64,000 nucleotides of DNA from contig CAJTPK010000018.1 of the NCBI GenBank assembly GCA_910578075.1, forward strand, positions 8,860-72,859. Direction: 5' to 3'. Origin of the DNA: an uncultured Muribaculaceae bacterium. GTDB lineage: Bacteria > Bacteroidota > Bacteroidia > Bacteroidales > Muribaculaceae. A program made the translations under genes and the position numbers. This document shows, piece by piece, positions 50,497 to 59,610 of the stretch. Position 1 is the stretch's first letter; each line of letters begins with the position of its first letter. The notes under the pieces were generated by a model. The model saw only the letters and a list, made by a program, of their open reading frames with translations. It was not told the origin of the DNA and ran no database searches.

Positions 50497-52020
50497 CTAA
50501 ACTTTTTTATCTATTATCATTCTTATAGCTCTGCCCACATAGTTGGCGATGTCGACCGCGGTAAGACCGAATTCTCCCATTTCCTCCGTCGCCATATCGC
50601 CGGCGAGTCCGTGAACAAAAACTCCGATTGTCGCGGCATGCTCCGGACGGTAGCCTTGTGCAAGGAATGCCGATATGACTCCGGTGAGCACATCGCCGGC
50701 TCCTGCAGTTGCCATTCCCGGGTTTCCGGTTGGGTTTATATAGACTCTTCCGGTCGGTCGGACAGTCGCGGTGTAATGCCCCTTGAGCACAATTATTATA
50801 TTGTATTGCCTTGCCATTTCAACGGCTGTCTTCAATCTGTCTTCCGATGAACGTTGCTCCCCGAAAAGTCGGTCGAATTCACCGATATGGGGCGTTATTA
50901 TGGTTTTTGCCGGCAAGAGAGACAGCAACGACGGCCGCTTGGAGATACAGTTAAGCGCATCGGCATCAAGCACAAGCGAACTGACACCTGTTTTAAGCAA
51001 AGCCTCCAGAGCATCTATTGTCTGGTCTGCCGTTCCTATACCTGGTCCGACAGCGATAGCCTGATGATCATGGTGTATACGCATATCGGAGATGAAATGC
51101 TCATGACGATCCGGCTCAAACATAGCCTCCGGAACCGCAGTCTGAAGAATGGGTATTCCGCTCTTCGGGCCATGGACTGTCGCCAGCCCAGCCCCGCTTT
51201 TCAAAGTGGCACGCGCGCACATCACCGCAGCTCCCATCATTCCTGTGCTTCCGGCAAAAAGCATTGCAGAACCATAGTCTCGTTTTCCTGTGAATGGAAG
51301 ACGCTTATGAAGGAGCGGTCGTATATTGCGACTCTCCACAAGCATATATTCAGCCGGAAGTTCTTTGATTTTAGCCTCATCAAGGTCTATATCGAGCAAT
51401 TTCCATTCTCCAAGCACATTATAGTTCTCTTCAAAGAAGAATGACAGGCGTGGCATCTGGAAAGCGAGAGTGAGATTGGCATGCACGATATCACGGCGGT
51501 TCACATGCGAGTTCCATTCTCCGAAAAGACCGGAGGGAAGATCTATCGAAACTATATATGCTCCGGATTCATTGATATATCTTGTCACCGCAACAAAACC
51601 GCCCATCAGAGGCTTGTTTAGCCCGGAGCCGAACAATCCGTCGATAACCACATCCTTCTCTCCAAGATATGGAGGATTAAATTCCCTCGACACCTCCGTG
51701 AAATCCACTCCATCAATAGTGATGAGCTTCTTGCGCTCCTCATCGCAGTCATGGCTGAGCTTGCCTGTGACGTTAAACAAAAACACTTCAACGCGTTTGT
51801 ATCCACGCTCTATCAGCATCCTTGCCACTGCAAGTGCATCCCCTCCGTTATTTCCGGGACCTGCCATGACCACAAAACGCTGACCGGGCAGAAAACGCGA
51901 GTTCAGTTCATCAGCCACAAGCTCGGCCGCCCTCTCCATAAGATCTATGGAGCTTATCTGCTGCGCCTCACATGTAGCACTGTCAAGTTCATGAATTGCC
52001 TGCGATGTAAATATCTTCAT
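50497..52020 (-). CDS. Bifunctional NAD(P)H-hydrate epimerase/dehydratase
   Basis: 507-residue repair enzyme. The N-terminal YjeF_N domain (about 1-210; VMAGPGNNGGDALAVARML) epimerises damaged NAD(P)HX. The C-terminal carbohydrate-kinase-like domain (about 225-500; AGSTGMMGAAVMCARATLKSGAG, VLDADALN, TPHIGEFDRL and NPGMATAGAGDVLTG) dehydrates it. A -7 box TAAATTTG at 52049-52056 gives a leader of about 25 bases. It heads the unit ending in xseB. Confidence 0.95.
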   Translation of the reverse strand: MKIFTSQAIHELDSATCEAQQISSIDLMERAAELVADELNSRFLPGQRFVVMAGPGNNGGDALAVARMLIERGYKRVEVFLFNVTGKLSHDCDEERKKLITIDGVDFTEVSREFNPPYLGEKDVVIDGLFGSGLNKPLMGGFVAVTRYINESGAYIVSIDLPSGLFGEWNSHVNRRDIVHANLTLAFQMPRLSFFFEENYNVLGEWKLLDIDLDEAKIKELPAEYMLVESRNIRPLLHKRLPFTGKRDYGSAMLFAGSTGMMGAAVMCARATLKSGAGLATVHGPKSGIPILQTAVPEAMFEPDRHEHFISDMRIHHDHQAIAVGPGIGTADQTIDALEALLKTGVSSLVLDADALNCISKRPSLLSLLPAKTIITPHIGEFDRLFGEQRSSEDRLKTAVEMARQYNIIIVLKGHYTATVRPTGRVYINPTGNPGMATAGAGDVLTGVISAFLAQGYRPEHAATIGVFVHGLAGDMATEEMGEFGLTAVDIANYVGRAIRMIIDKKV

Positions 52021-52048
52021 TTAAATCTATAATGTCTGTTTCAAACTA

Positions 52049-52056
52049 CAAATTTA
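52049..52056 (-). promoter_or_regulatory. -7 box of the nnrDE-xseB operon
   Basis: TAAATTTG on the minus strand, just past the fba terminator. Confidence 0.5.
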
Positions 52057-52090
52057 ACTCCCCCGCTCCAAAATTCCAAATGTACAGAAT

Positions 52091-52124
52091 AAAAAAGAGT
52101 CCGCAATTGAATTGCGGACTCTTT
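52091..52124 (-). terminator. Terminator of fba
   Basis: AAAGAGTCCGCAAT (52094-52107) and ATTGCGGACTCTTT (52111-52124) are perfect inverted repeats around three bases; on the minus strand the stem ends in a run of six T. Its stem shares AGAGTCCG with the 43-bp repeat family but is otherwise unrelated. Confidence 0.88.
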
Positions 52125-52146
52125 AGACATATGCATCGTGTATGGA

Positions 52147-53148
52147 TTACTCTGCTTTGCCTTCGCTGCCAAGAACGGCGATGATCTTGTGCTTGTAAAG
52201 CTTCTCCATCTCATCGCGAGCCGGGCCGAGATATTTACGGGGATCGAACTCAGCGGGCTTCTCATCGAACACCTTGCGGACAGCCGCTGTCATGGCAAGA
52301 CGGCTGTCAGAGTCGATATTGATCTTGCAAACATCCATCTTGGCTGCTTTGCGAAGCTCTTCTTCGGGGATACCGATTGCGTTGGGGAGTTTACCACCGT
52401 GAGCGTTGATCATGTCAACATACTCCTGGGGAACAGAAGATGAACCGTGGAGCACGATGGGGAATCCGGGTATCTTAGCCTCTACACCCTCAAGCACATC
52501 GAATGCCAATGGAGGGGGAACGAGACGACCTGTCTTCGGGTCGCGTGTGCACTGCTCGGGTGTGAACTTGTATGCACCGTGTGATGTACCGATTGAGATG
52601 GCAAGGCTGTCAACACCTGTGCGTGTCACAAAGTCTACAACCTCCTCGGGATCAGTATAGGTGTGATGGTCTGAGCTAACCTCATCCTCAACACCTGCAA
52701 GAACGCCGAGCTCACCCTCTACAGTCACGTCATGCTGATGTGCATATTCGCAAACTTTCTTTGTGAGAGCTACATTCTCCTCGTAGGGAAGGTGGCTGCC
52801 ATCGATCATAACTGATGAGAAACCGTTGTCTACACAGTCTTTGCAAAGCTCGAAGCTGTCACCATGGTCAAGGTGAAGAACGATCTGGGGATGCTCCCAG
52901 CCGAGAGACTTGGCGTATTCAACAGCTCCCTGTGCCATATAGCGGAGAAGGATAGGATTGGCGTAGTTGCGGGCGCCTTTCGATACCTGAAGAATTACCG
53001 GTGATTTTGTGTCAGCTGATGCCTTGATGATGGCCTGAAGCTGCTCCATGTTGTTGAAGTTGAACGCGGGGATGGCATATCCGCCGTGAACTGCCTTTGC
53101 AAACATCTCTTTGGTGTTTACAAGACCTAAGCTTTTGTAATCTACCAT
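52147..53148 (-). CDS. fba: Class II fructose-bisphosphate aldolase
   Basis: 333-residue zinc-dependent aldolase of glycolysis and gluconeogenesis. Zinc ligands are visible in VLHLDHGDS and the histidine of SIGTSHGAYKF; the phosphate-binding VLHGSSSVPQEY and the NIDSDSRLAMT segment are conserved. Length matches the type IIB enzymes of Bacteroidetes. A -7 box TATATTTG (53305-53312) lies about 155 bases upstream, with a 16-base inverted repeat in the leader. It ends in a strong terminator, so it is monocistronic. Confidence 0.95.
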   Translation of the reverse strand: MVDYKSLGLVNTKEMFAKAVHGGYAIPAFNFNNMEQLQAIIKASADTKSPVILQVSKGARNYANPILLRYMAQGAVEYAKSLGWEHPQIVLHLDHGDSFELCKDCVDNGFSSVMIDGSHLPYEENVALTKKVCEYAHQHDVTVEGELGVLAGVEDEVSSDHHTYTDPEEVVDFVTRTGVDSLAISIGTSHGAYKFTPEQCTRDPKTGRLVPPPLAFDVLEGVEAKIPGFPIVLHGSSSVPQEYVDMINAHGGKLPNAIGIPEEELRKAAKMDVCKINIDSDSRLAMTAAVRKVFDEKPAEFDPRKYLGPARDEMEKLYKHKIIAVLGSEGKAE

Positions 53149-53211
53149 GGGTTAATTATTATTAAGTAAGTATTTCTGTTTTTACCTGAGTTTCTTTAAT
53201 TTAAGTGGAAT

Positions 53212-53227
53212 AGGACATCAATGTCCT
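53212..53227 (-). promoter_or_regulatory. Inverted repeat in the fba leader
   Basis: AGGACAT and ATGTCCT are perfect seven-base arms around two bases, within the predicted 5' leader of fba. It could be an operator or a small hairpin. Confidence 0.35.
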
Positions 53228-53304
53228 CGACCTCTCAATTTTTCAAACTGCCTAATGGGGAGCCGGATTGAATCAGGTTGTTCCCTACAGAGTCAAATTC
53301 TTTG

Positions 53305-53312
53305 CAAATATA
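53305..53312 (-). promoter_or_regulatory. -7 box of fba
   Basis: TATATTTG on the minus strand; it gives a leader of about 155 bases. Confidence 0.45.
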
Positions 53313-53323
53313 GAAATTTTTCT

Positions 53324-53902
53324 TTATTTAACCAAAATTTCTTCAAGACTCCTTTTGGGAACATGATGAATCTTTTCATCATCACGCCAATATTTTATAT
53401 CGCCATCTTTCATTGCCTCGATAACCACATCCTCAACAGGAACTCCGAGGGCAACCACATGCAATGGCGCAAGCGTGTCGTTGAGTCCAAGGCATTCCGC
53501 AATAGCATTCTTATTAAAGGATTTTATTATGCACGCACCCATACCAAGACTGACTGCTCCAAGAGTGATGGCCTCAAGTTGAAGACCGTCGTCACACATT
53601 GGATTCCCTGTAAGTTCCTCGTCAAGACATTGCACGATATAGGCTGTTGGTCTCTCTCCCGGTTCGGGTCCAGGCCATTCAGTAAGATAGCCGGCCCAGG
53701 CAAGATGCGGAAAAATCTTTCCGCACTCTTCCGGTGTATTGACAATCCTATACTTAAGCGGTTGCAGATTGCGGCCCGAAGCGCAAAAGCGGCATAACTC
53801 CACAATCTTTTCCAGTTCTGCCGTAGAGATGTCACGGGATTCGTCAAACCGACGGTATGAGCGGTTATGCTCCATCAATTCTCTCAGTTCTTTATATTCC
53901 AT
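53324..53902 (-). CDS. Nitroreductase family protein
   Basis: 192-residue FMN-dependent nitroreductase-fold oxidoreductase. The N-terminal RSYRRFDES and the FMN-contacting segment SLGMGACII are typical; substrate unknown. The frame extends to a TTG at 53908, but the ATG at 53902 is the likely start. A TAAATTTG box (53906-53913) ends three bases before it, predicting a leaderless mRNA. Slightly short for the family but complete at both ends. Confidence 0.88.
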   Translation of the reverse strand: MEYKELRELMEHNRSYRRFDESRDISTAELEKIVELCRFCASGRNLQPLKYRIVNTPEECGKIFPHLAWAGYLTEWPGPEPGERPTAYIVQCLDEELTGNPMCDDGLQLEAITLGAVSLGMGACIIKSFNKNAIAECLGLNDTLAPLHVVALGVPVEDVVIEAMKDGDIKYWRDDEKIHHVPKRSLEEILVK

Positions 53903-53905
53903 TCC

Positions 53906-53913
53906 CAAATTTA
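53906..53913 (-). promoter_or_regulatory. -7 box three bases before the nitroreductase start
   Basis: TAAATTTG, then GGA, then ATG on the minus strand. The box overlaps the alternative TTG start. Confidence 0.55.
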
Positions 53914-53965
53914 CTATTTTTCCACGGCTCCAGCCCTATAATCTCATATTTTTTTTATAATTTTA

Positions 53966-53993
53966 GGCAGCGAATCATAAATTTTTCGCTGCC
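53966..53993. other. Hairpin between nitroreductase and aroF
   Basis: GGCAGCGAA (53966-53974) and TTCGCTGCC (53985-53993) form a nine-pair stem over a ten-base loop in the aroF leader region. No T-run follows directly, so a terminator role is weak. Confidence 0.4.
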
Positions 53994-54021
53994 TTGTTGA
54001 AAAAATTCCCCTATCTTATTT

Positions 54022-55101
54022 ATGGAAATATCGAATCTGAAACCTCTCTTCCCTGACATATCCCAGGATAATGCCCCTGTCATAATTGCCGGGCCCTGCA
54101 GTGCGGAAAGTAAAGAACAGGTAATTCAGACGGCAGATGAGCTCAAACAACTCGGTGTGAAAATATTCCGCGCCGGGGTATGGAAACCGCGCACAAAACC
54201 AGGAGGATTCGAAGGGATGGGAAGCATTGCTTTGCAATGGCTCTCGGAGGTGAAGCGTTCCACTGGAATGCTTGTCGCCACAGAAATCGCATCCCCTCAG
54301 CATCTCAATGAGGCAATGGAGGCAAATATCGATGCCATATGGATAGGCGCCCGCACATCGGCAAATCCATTTGCGGTGCAGGAAATTGCGGATGCATTCG
54401 CATCAATGACCGAAGAGGAACGCGACAGCATAGCCGTGATGGTCAAGAACCCTGTAAATGCGGACCTTGAACTATGGATCGGAGCAATGGAACGTCTTTA
54501 CGCCGCTGGAGTAAGGAGACTCGGAGCTATCCACCGCGGCTTCTCCTCCTACGGCAATCATATTTACAGGAACCAGCCGGAATGGCGTATCCCGATCGAA
54601 TTCAAACGTCGTCTTCCCGAAATTCCCCTTATCTGCGACCCATCCCACATAGGAGGACGCCGCGATTTCATCGCGCCACTCTCAATCCAGGCTTTGAGGA
54701 TGAATTTCGATGGTCTGATAATAGAGAGCCATTGCAATCCGGACTGTGCGTTGAGCGATAGCGCCCAGCAGATCACACCGCAGGAGTTAGGAGAAATCCT
54801 AAAAACAATTAACCGCCGTGGAGATGCCCTCTCTGGTGAGATATTATCCGACCTTCGCCGACAGATTGACGAAATCGACGACCGACTAATCGATATTCTC
54901 TCCCAACGCATGGCAGTAGCCAGGGAGATAGGACGTCTGAAACGGGAGAATGATATGCCTGTGGTGCAACCCGAGAGATATAATTCCCTGATCAAAAAAA
55001 GAGTGGAGACTGCCGAAAACATGAATCTGAACCCTGATTTCATGAGACGCATACTCGCTGAGATTCATGAGGAATCTGTAAGACAGCAATTCGATATATA
55101 A
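54022..55101 (+). CDS. DAHP synthase / chorismate mutase fusion
   Basis: 359-residue bifunctional enzyme. Residues 1 to about 262 are a type I-beta (KDO8PS-like) DAHP synthase with IIAGPCSAES, AGVWKPRTKPGGFEGMG, IGARTSANPFAVQEIADA and DPSHIGGRRDFI. Residues about 272-355 are an AroQ chorismate mutase (LRRQIDEIDDRLIDILSQRM). It feeds aromatic amino acid synthesis and branches towards phenylalanine and tyrosine; the mutase domain also allows feedback control by prephenate in such fusions. No other aro genes are adjacent. Confidence 0.94.
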   Translation: MEISNLKPLFPDISQDNAPVIIAGPCSAESKEQVIQTADELKQLGVKIFRAGVWKPRTKPGGFEGMGSIALQWLSEVKRSTGMLVATEIASPQHLNEAMEANIDAIWIGARTSANPFAVQEIADAFASMTEEERDSIAVMVKNPVNADLELWIGAMERLYAAGVRRLGAIHRGFSSYGNHIYRNQPEWRIPIEFKRRLPEIPLICDPSHIGGRRDFIAPLSIQALRMNFDGLIIESHCNPDCALSDSAQQITPQELGEILKTINRRGDALSGEILSDLRRQIDEIDDRLIDILSQRMAVAREIGRLKRENDMPVVQPERYNSLIKKRVETAENMNLNPDFMRRILAEIHEESVRQQFDI

Positions 55102-55197
55102 AGAATTGTTAAAATTTCCTCTTGAGTTGTCACAGCATCTTTCAAGTCAGGTATATTATACAGAAGCCGACTATATTTCGCTTCAATAGATTCCATA

Positions 55198-55683
55198 ATG
55201 ACAAGTCAGGAGTTCAGAGATCTCATATTGCCTTTGCAAAACGCGATGTATCGCCTCGCCTTCGTCCTTGTAAAGAGGGAAGACGATGCCGCCGACATCA
55301 CGCAGGAAACCATCCTGCGGCTTTGGCAAAAGCATGATGAGATTTCCAGAACCCTGAATCATAAGGCATATTGCCTTACCGCTGTAAGAAATAGAGCCTT
55401 AACACATCTGCAGTCGCATGAATCTGATTCGGAAATGCCGGAATCTATCGAATCGCCCGAAGATATCCACCATGCTTTCGAATCGAGGGAAACGTTGTCG
55501 ATAACCGAGAGGGCGATGGAGGCGCTTCCTGCAAACCAGAAAGAGGTGATAAGACTAAGTTCTTATGCAGGATGCACAAACTCCGAAATCGCTCAGATTA
55601 CAGGATTGACTGAAGTAAACGTAAGGGCTCTTCTCAGCCGCGGGCGAAAAAGACTAAGGGAAATAATAATTAGCTATAGATAG
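55198..55683 (+). CDS. ECF-type RNA polymerase sigma factor
   Basis: 161-residue sigma-70 family factor. Region 2 contains DDAADITQETILRLWQ and region 4 contains LPANQKEVIRLSSYAGCTNSEIAQITGLTEVNVRALLSRGRKRL split across helix-turn-helix elements. It directs polymerase to a specific promoter set; the regulon is unknown. The gene nine bases downstream encodes a membrane-anchored protein with anti-sigma features, and a DUF4252 gene completes the unit. Confidence 0.92.
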   Translation: MTSQEFRDLILPLQNAMYRLAFVLVKREDDAADITQETILRLWQKHDEISRTLNHKAYCLTAVRNRALTHLQSHESDSEMPESIESPEDIHHAFESRETLSITERAMEALPANQKEVIRLSSYAGCTNSEIAQITGLTEVNVRALLSRGRKRLREIIISYR

Positions 55684-55692
55684 AACAGACAT

Positions 55693-56394
55693 ATGACAGA
55701 TAAAGATAACATAACTCATATAAGGGCTTTGCTTGAAAGCTATTACAGCGGCGCAATCACTCCCAGTGAGCGGGATGAGCTTCTGGAACTGCTGCAAGAC
55801 AACAGCGCATTGCCGGATGATCTTGCGATGGAGAAGGAGATTATTCTCTCCATAGAGACAATCCCGGACATACCAGTACCCAATGATCTGTCACGTCGAA
55901 TCGATGTGGCTATTGCAGGCAGTGGCAAAAAGAATCTATCCGGAAAATGGAAAGCTCTCTTTTATACATCCGTAGCAGCCTCTGTGGCGCTTATAATGAC
56001 AATGGTGTGGAATGCGGTGGATATTGCGGTGACTCCAGCCGATTTCCAGGAGCAGACCGGCACTCTCACCGCCCAATTTTCATCGGATGAGCCTTATGAC
56101 GTTAAAGAGGTTACATCTGATACCAAACATGAGACGGAGCAGGCGCTTGCTGCTGCATCACTGGTAAAATCTTCGGAACCCATGCCGAATAAGGTCACCC
56201 GCGGTAGCCACACTCCTGCAAAAAGTCATTCCGGTAACGTCCGGATCGTCACAGACCAGAATGAGGCAGACATGATCCTGAACCATGTGTTAGGAATCAT
56301 ATCTGAAAATATGTATGCCGCAGAGCGCGCATGCGACCGCCCCGAGATTATTATAGAATCAATGAACCAAACTATTTCCCGAACCGACTTATGA
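55693..56394 (+). CDS. Probable anti-sigma factor, single-pass membrane protein
   Basis: 233-residue protein with an acidic cytoplasmic part (about 1-90), one membrane helix (about 95-115, FYTSVAASVALIMTMVW) and a periplasmic part. Size, topology and position right after an ECF sigma gene point to its cognate anti-sigma factor, though no zinc-binding HxxxCxxC is present. The stop overlaps the start of the DUF4252 gene (ATGA). Function is inferred from context. Confidence 0.7.
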   Translation: MTDKDNITHIRALLESYYSGAITPSERDELLELLQDNSALPDDLAMEKEIILSIETIPDIPVPNDLSRRIDVAIAGSGKKNLSGKWKALFYTSVAASVALIMTMVWNAVDIAVTPADFQEQTGTLTAQFSSDEPYDVKEVTSDTKHETEQALAAASLVKSSEPMPNKVTRGSHTPAKSHSGNVRIVTDQNEADMILNHVLGIISENMYAAERACDRPEIIIESMNQTISRTDL

Positions 56395-57044
56395 AAACAT
56401 TATCAATCAAATTTATCTTGGCAATCACAGCATTGCTATTCTCTATGCCGTCAAGCGCAAAGGATCTGTTCCCTTCTCTTTATGACTCACCCGACATAGA
56501 GACTGTATTCGTATCCAAAGCCATGATGATGAGCTCTGCTGAATCAAGAAGCATCCTCTTTGGCAGACTCAGCATCTATGACAGCAAGGATCTTGACGAC
56601 CTTTATGTATACTCCGCCAAAAATCCCGAAGGCATCGCTCTTGCTGAGAAAACTCTCAAGGAATTCAGCGACAAGAACAAGAATCTTGAAATCCTAATGC
56701 GGACCAAGTCGGAAAAGGAGGAATCAATAATATATGGTCTTCCATCCGATAAACCCGGTCATTACACTAACGTGATTATAGTCAGCAAAGGCAAAGGATT
56801 CTCCATGGTGGTTCTTACCGGAAGCATTAACTTCAATTTCACTTCTGGAATTTCCTCCGGTCAATTGAATTCCCTTAGCTCTCTTCGTTCTTTTGATTCT
56901 CTTGATTCTCTAAAATCTCTCAAATCTCTCAAATCTTTGGAAAGACTCAAATCTTTGGAAAAACTCAAAGGGATCGATTTCCTTATAGAGAACGAAGCAA
57001 CTCTGCCAGACGGTCGCCAAGACCTATCGTATAACCCTGCGTGA
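56391..57044 (+). CDS. DUF4252-like secreted protein with S-L-K repeat tail
   Basis: 217-residue protein with a signal peptide (residues 1-23, cleavage after SSA) and a body matching the DUF4252 family, commonly found next to ECF sigma/anti-sigma pairs in Bacteroidetes. The start ATG at 56391 overlaps the anti-sigma stop. From about residue 159 the C-terminus becomes a run of S-L-x triplets encoded by 9-base near-repeats. The last 62 bases overlap the 3' end of the convergent transglutaminase gene. The tail is unusual for the family. Function unknown; a substrate or output of the sigma system is a guess. Confidence 0.75.
   Translation: MKTLSIKFILAITALLFSMPSSAKDLFPSLYDSPDIETVFVSKAMMMSSAESRSILFGRLSIYDSKDLDDLYVYSAKNPEGIALAEKTLKEFSDKNKNLEILMRTKSEKEESIIYGLPSDKPGHYTNVIIVSKGKGFSMVVLTGSINFNFTSGISSGQLNSLSSLRSFDSLDSLKSLKSLKSLERLKSLEKLKGIDFLIENEATLPDGRQDLSYNPA
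56866..56969 (+). repeat. 9-bp tandem near-repeats in the DUF4252 gene
   Basis: Units close to TCTCTCAAA (also TCTCTTGAT, TCTTTGGAA) are repeated about ten times in frame and encode S-L-K/D/E triplets. Confidence 0.75.
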
Positions 57045-59610
57045 AATAGACGACACGGTTGAACGTGTCAGCTATTGCCACAACCGGTCTGGATACAGAC
57101 GCAAGATTCATTGAAGCTGAGAGTTCTTCAAGAGACACTCCGTTTTTATCAATACCTAACATCGATGTGGATGGCAGCGATTCATAAGCTTCGCGATTGA
57201 ATCGTTGCCATTCCTCTTCATTACTAAAGAGAATCATCAGTTTGTTTCCACATTTCTCAAGCTCCTCCTTTGCGGCAATCATATCGTTAAGTATATGAGC
57301 GGATGGTTCGTCACCGGGTTTCACAAACGCGATTACATAATAACCTCGCCCCGTGGAAGACAACAGGCTTCGTTCTTCACCTGTCTGCGGATCAACATAT
57401 ATATTTTCAGCATTCAAGGATCCAATCACTGACAATGCGCTGTCATCTTTACGGATCTTAAGGGGGACATCTGTGACATAGTTTTCCCTGATATTGAAAA
57501 TCTCGCCATGTGCAAGCACAGATCCGTCTGCCATGCGTTGGCCGCTCAGAAGAAGATACTGACCCTTTTCAAGCGGCAATTTACCATCTTCAATATCATT
57601 GATAGAAAAGCCCTCCGGATATTCAAGTTGACGTGGAATTCCGGCATCTATACGCGACAACGCAAAGTGGCTGTAATATTTAGGATTCCTGTTGCGGTTT
57701 TCCGAAATTGAATTCAACACCATATTACCAGTGGCTGCCGCCTTCATCTCGGATTCTGAAGAATCGAATTTCACATCTATCCATTCCCCGCTTTCTCCGC
57801 AATATTGAGTCTTGCCTGTAACGGGATCAATTCTCGAAGGGATGCCTAAACTTCGTGCCACTGACACAAAAAATATCGCACGTGAACGGGCATCGGCAAG
57901 TGCTGTGCGCCATACAGCACGCGGATCCATTCGCAATGCTGATGGGTTCCCGACTGTATCGAGCCGGATATTCTCGGTAGTCCAGGAAGCGAGCAGACCG
58001 GGATTGTTCCTGTATCTCTCCGCATCAGCGGGATTGATCTCTCCACTGAAAAATGATTTATATGGAACAAGCCATTCATTCTCTACCCTTGGGTTAAGCA
58101 CATAGTCAACCCACAGCGATGACCCGGACTCTGGTGTATTTTCAAGATTATCATGCAACACCACAAGCGGAATGTCCCGACGGTCTTTCTCACTGACCGC
58201 ACATAATAGATCCAATGCCAAATTACGCTTTTCTGCCGGCAGATTCCCAAGGTATTCAAGCAATTCTCGGCCGTGACCTCTTGCTTCTGTCAGAACCTTT
58301 ACACCACGGATTGTATCAATTCCAAGTCTCGATAATTCTATACGTGCCTCTGCTCCGGTGATAAAAGTGGATACATATGCGCTCCGGATACTATCTTCCT
58401 GAGAAAGTCGCCGTAGATTCTCCTTCTCTGCGGATTCTGATGCAACCGGAAGAGAACCCGACTGGCGAGGAGGTACAATATCAAAATCGAATGATCCTGT
58501 GAAATCACCGTCTTTATCAAGCACAATTGAACCGACAGCTGCATTTGCGGGATTCACCTTGGTGAATCCCATATGGTTACCATCAGTAGCCCAAGCCACA
58601 ATATCACCCATGCCGCATGTAAATGAAGCCTTGCCATTGCTGTCGCTCACCTTTGTCGCGGCAGGATAGAGATCCGCATAATTATATATGCAGAAATTCA
58701 CTGTCGCCCCTGCCACCGGAGAGCCGTTAATGTCAACAACCTTGACATGCACATCACCGACAGGAGCATAATTAGATGTCACGTTGATTGTAGTGAGCAT
58801 CGGCAAGACTCGGAGCTGCTCCTCCGGGCCTTCGTAAGGACCAAAAACATTCGTGGTCATCAGCATTCCACGTGATGCGGGAGCATTAAACCACGCCATA
58901 TTCAAATCAGCCGCCGGTTCGCAGGCTCCTAAGAAATACCAATCTCCGTCTGCCCACGCCTCAACCCAGGCATGATTGTCATCAGTATGTGCCCAGCGCG
59001 GTGTGTATACCTGCCTTGCCGGTATACCCATAGCCCGGAGTGCGGCTACGGTGAATGTTGATTCCTCGCCACATCTTCCGATAGCCTGACTTACCGAACT
59101 CAACGGACTGCTTGTTCTTCCGTCAGATGGCTGATAGGTAACTTTCTCATGACACCAATGGTTGATTTCAAGTATCGCATCTTTCATTGACAGATTTTTC
59201 ACCCGGTCGCGTAATTCATCGTAAAAGACAATCCGGCTCATGTCGAGATTCTCATTGTTAACACGTACCGGCAACACAAAATGCTTGAATTCCCTCTCCG
59301 GCACACTCTTTCCCCACGGCATTTCTGTTCTTGCTTTTAATGATGACAAAACATTTGCCTGAAAGAATTGGGGTGAATATGCTGTGGCATCAGGAGTCTG
59401 CATGTAGGCATATAGCCATTTAAGACATTCCTTTGCTTCATCTGATAATGAATCCGGCAGTATGTCCATTCCCGGAAACATCGCGGCAGGCAGATTTCTG
59501 CGAACAGCGAATGCCTTATCTACGGATGCCGATGGCGTGATAACTCCGGCGAAGACACCGGTAGAAATTGAAAAGAGGGCAATGACAGCCAATTTCTTTA
59601 AAATATTCAT
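56983..59610 (-). CDS. Transglutaminase-like secreted protein
   Basis: 875-residue exported protein. Signal peptide 1-22 (ends GVFA). A transglutaminase-like core contains Cys180 in GRCGEES and His213 in DDNHAWVEAW; at the position of the usual third residue the sequence reads FLGACEP, so glutamate (near 231) replaces aspartate. A carboxypeptidase-regulatory-like domain follows (about 275-370; VDINGSPVAGATVNF), then a second transglutaminase-like region around 570-620. Probably a peptidase or glycopeptide-processing envelope enzyme. The start overlaps the cutC stop; its 3' end overlaps the convergent DUF4252 gene. Confidence 0.85.
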   Translation of the reverse strand: MNILKKLAVIALFSISTGVFAGVITPSASVDKAFAVRRNLPAAMFPGMDILPDSLSDEAKECLKWLYAYMQTPDATAYSPQFFQANVLSSLKARTEMPWGKSVPEREFKHFVLPVRVNNENLDMSRIVFYDELRDRVKNLSMKDAILEINHWCHEKVTYQPSDGRTSSPLSSVSQAIGRCGEESTFTVAALRAMGIPARQVYTPRWAHTDDNHAWVEAWADGDWYFLGACEPAADLNMAWFNAPASRGMLMTTNVFGPYEGPEEQLRVLPMLTTINVTSNYAPVGDVHVKVVDINGSPVAGATVNFCIYNYADLYPAATKVSDSNGKASFTCGMGDIVAWATDGNHMGFTKVNPANAAVGSIVLDKDGDFTGSFDFDIVPPRQSGSLPVASESAEKENLRRLSQEDSIRSAYVSTFITGAEARIELSRLGIDTIRGVKVLTEARGHGRELLEYLGNLPAEKRNLALDLLCAVSEKDRRDIPLVVLHDNLENTPESGSSLWVDYVLNPRVENEWLVPYKSFFSGEINPADAERYRNNPGLLASWTTENIRLDTVGNPSALRMDPRAVWRTALADARSRAIFFVSVARSLGIPSRIDPVTGKTQYCGESGEWIDVKFDSSESEMKAAATGNMVLNSISENRNRNPKYYSHFALSRIDAGIPRQLEYPEGFSINDIEDGKLPLEKGQYLLLSGQRMADGSVLAHGEIFNIRENYVTDVPLKIRKDDSALSVIGSLNAENIYVDPQTGEERSLLSSTGRGYYVIAFVKPGDEPSAHILNDMIAAKEELEKCGNKLMILFSNEEEWQRFNREAYESLPSTSMLGIDKNGVSLEELSASMNLASVSRPVVAIADTFNRVVYFTQGYTIGLGDRLAELLRSL

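Noticed and set aside
52091..52124. AGAGTCCGCAATT hairpin considered as a fourth copy of the 43-bp repeat family
   Set aside because: Only AGAGTCCG is shared; the loop and arm lengths differ and the structure is a standard fba terminator.
53966..53993. Hairpin before aroF considered as a transcription attenuator
   Set aside because: No T-run, no leader peptide with Phe/Tyr codons and no alternative pairing that I can see; kept only as a plain hairpin.
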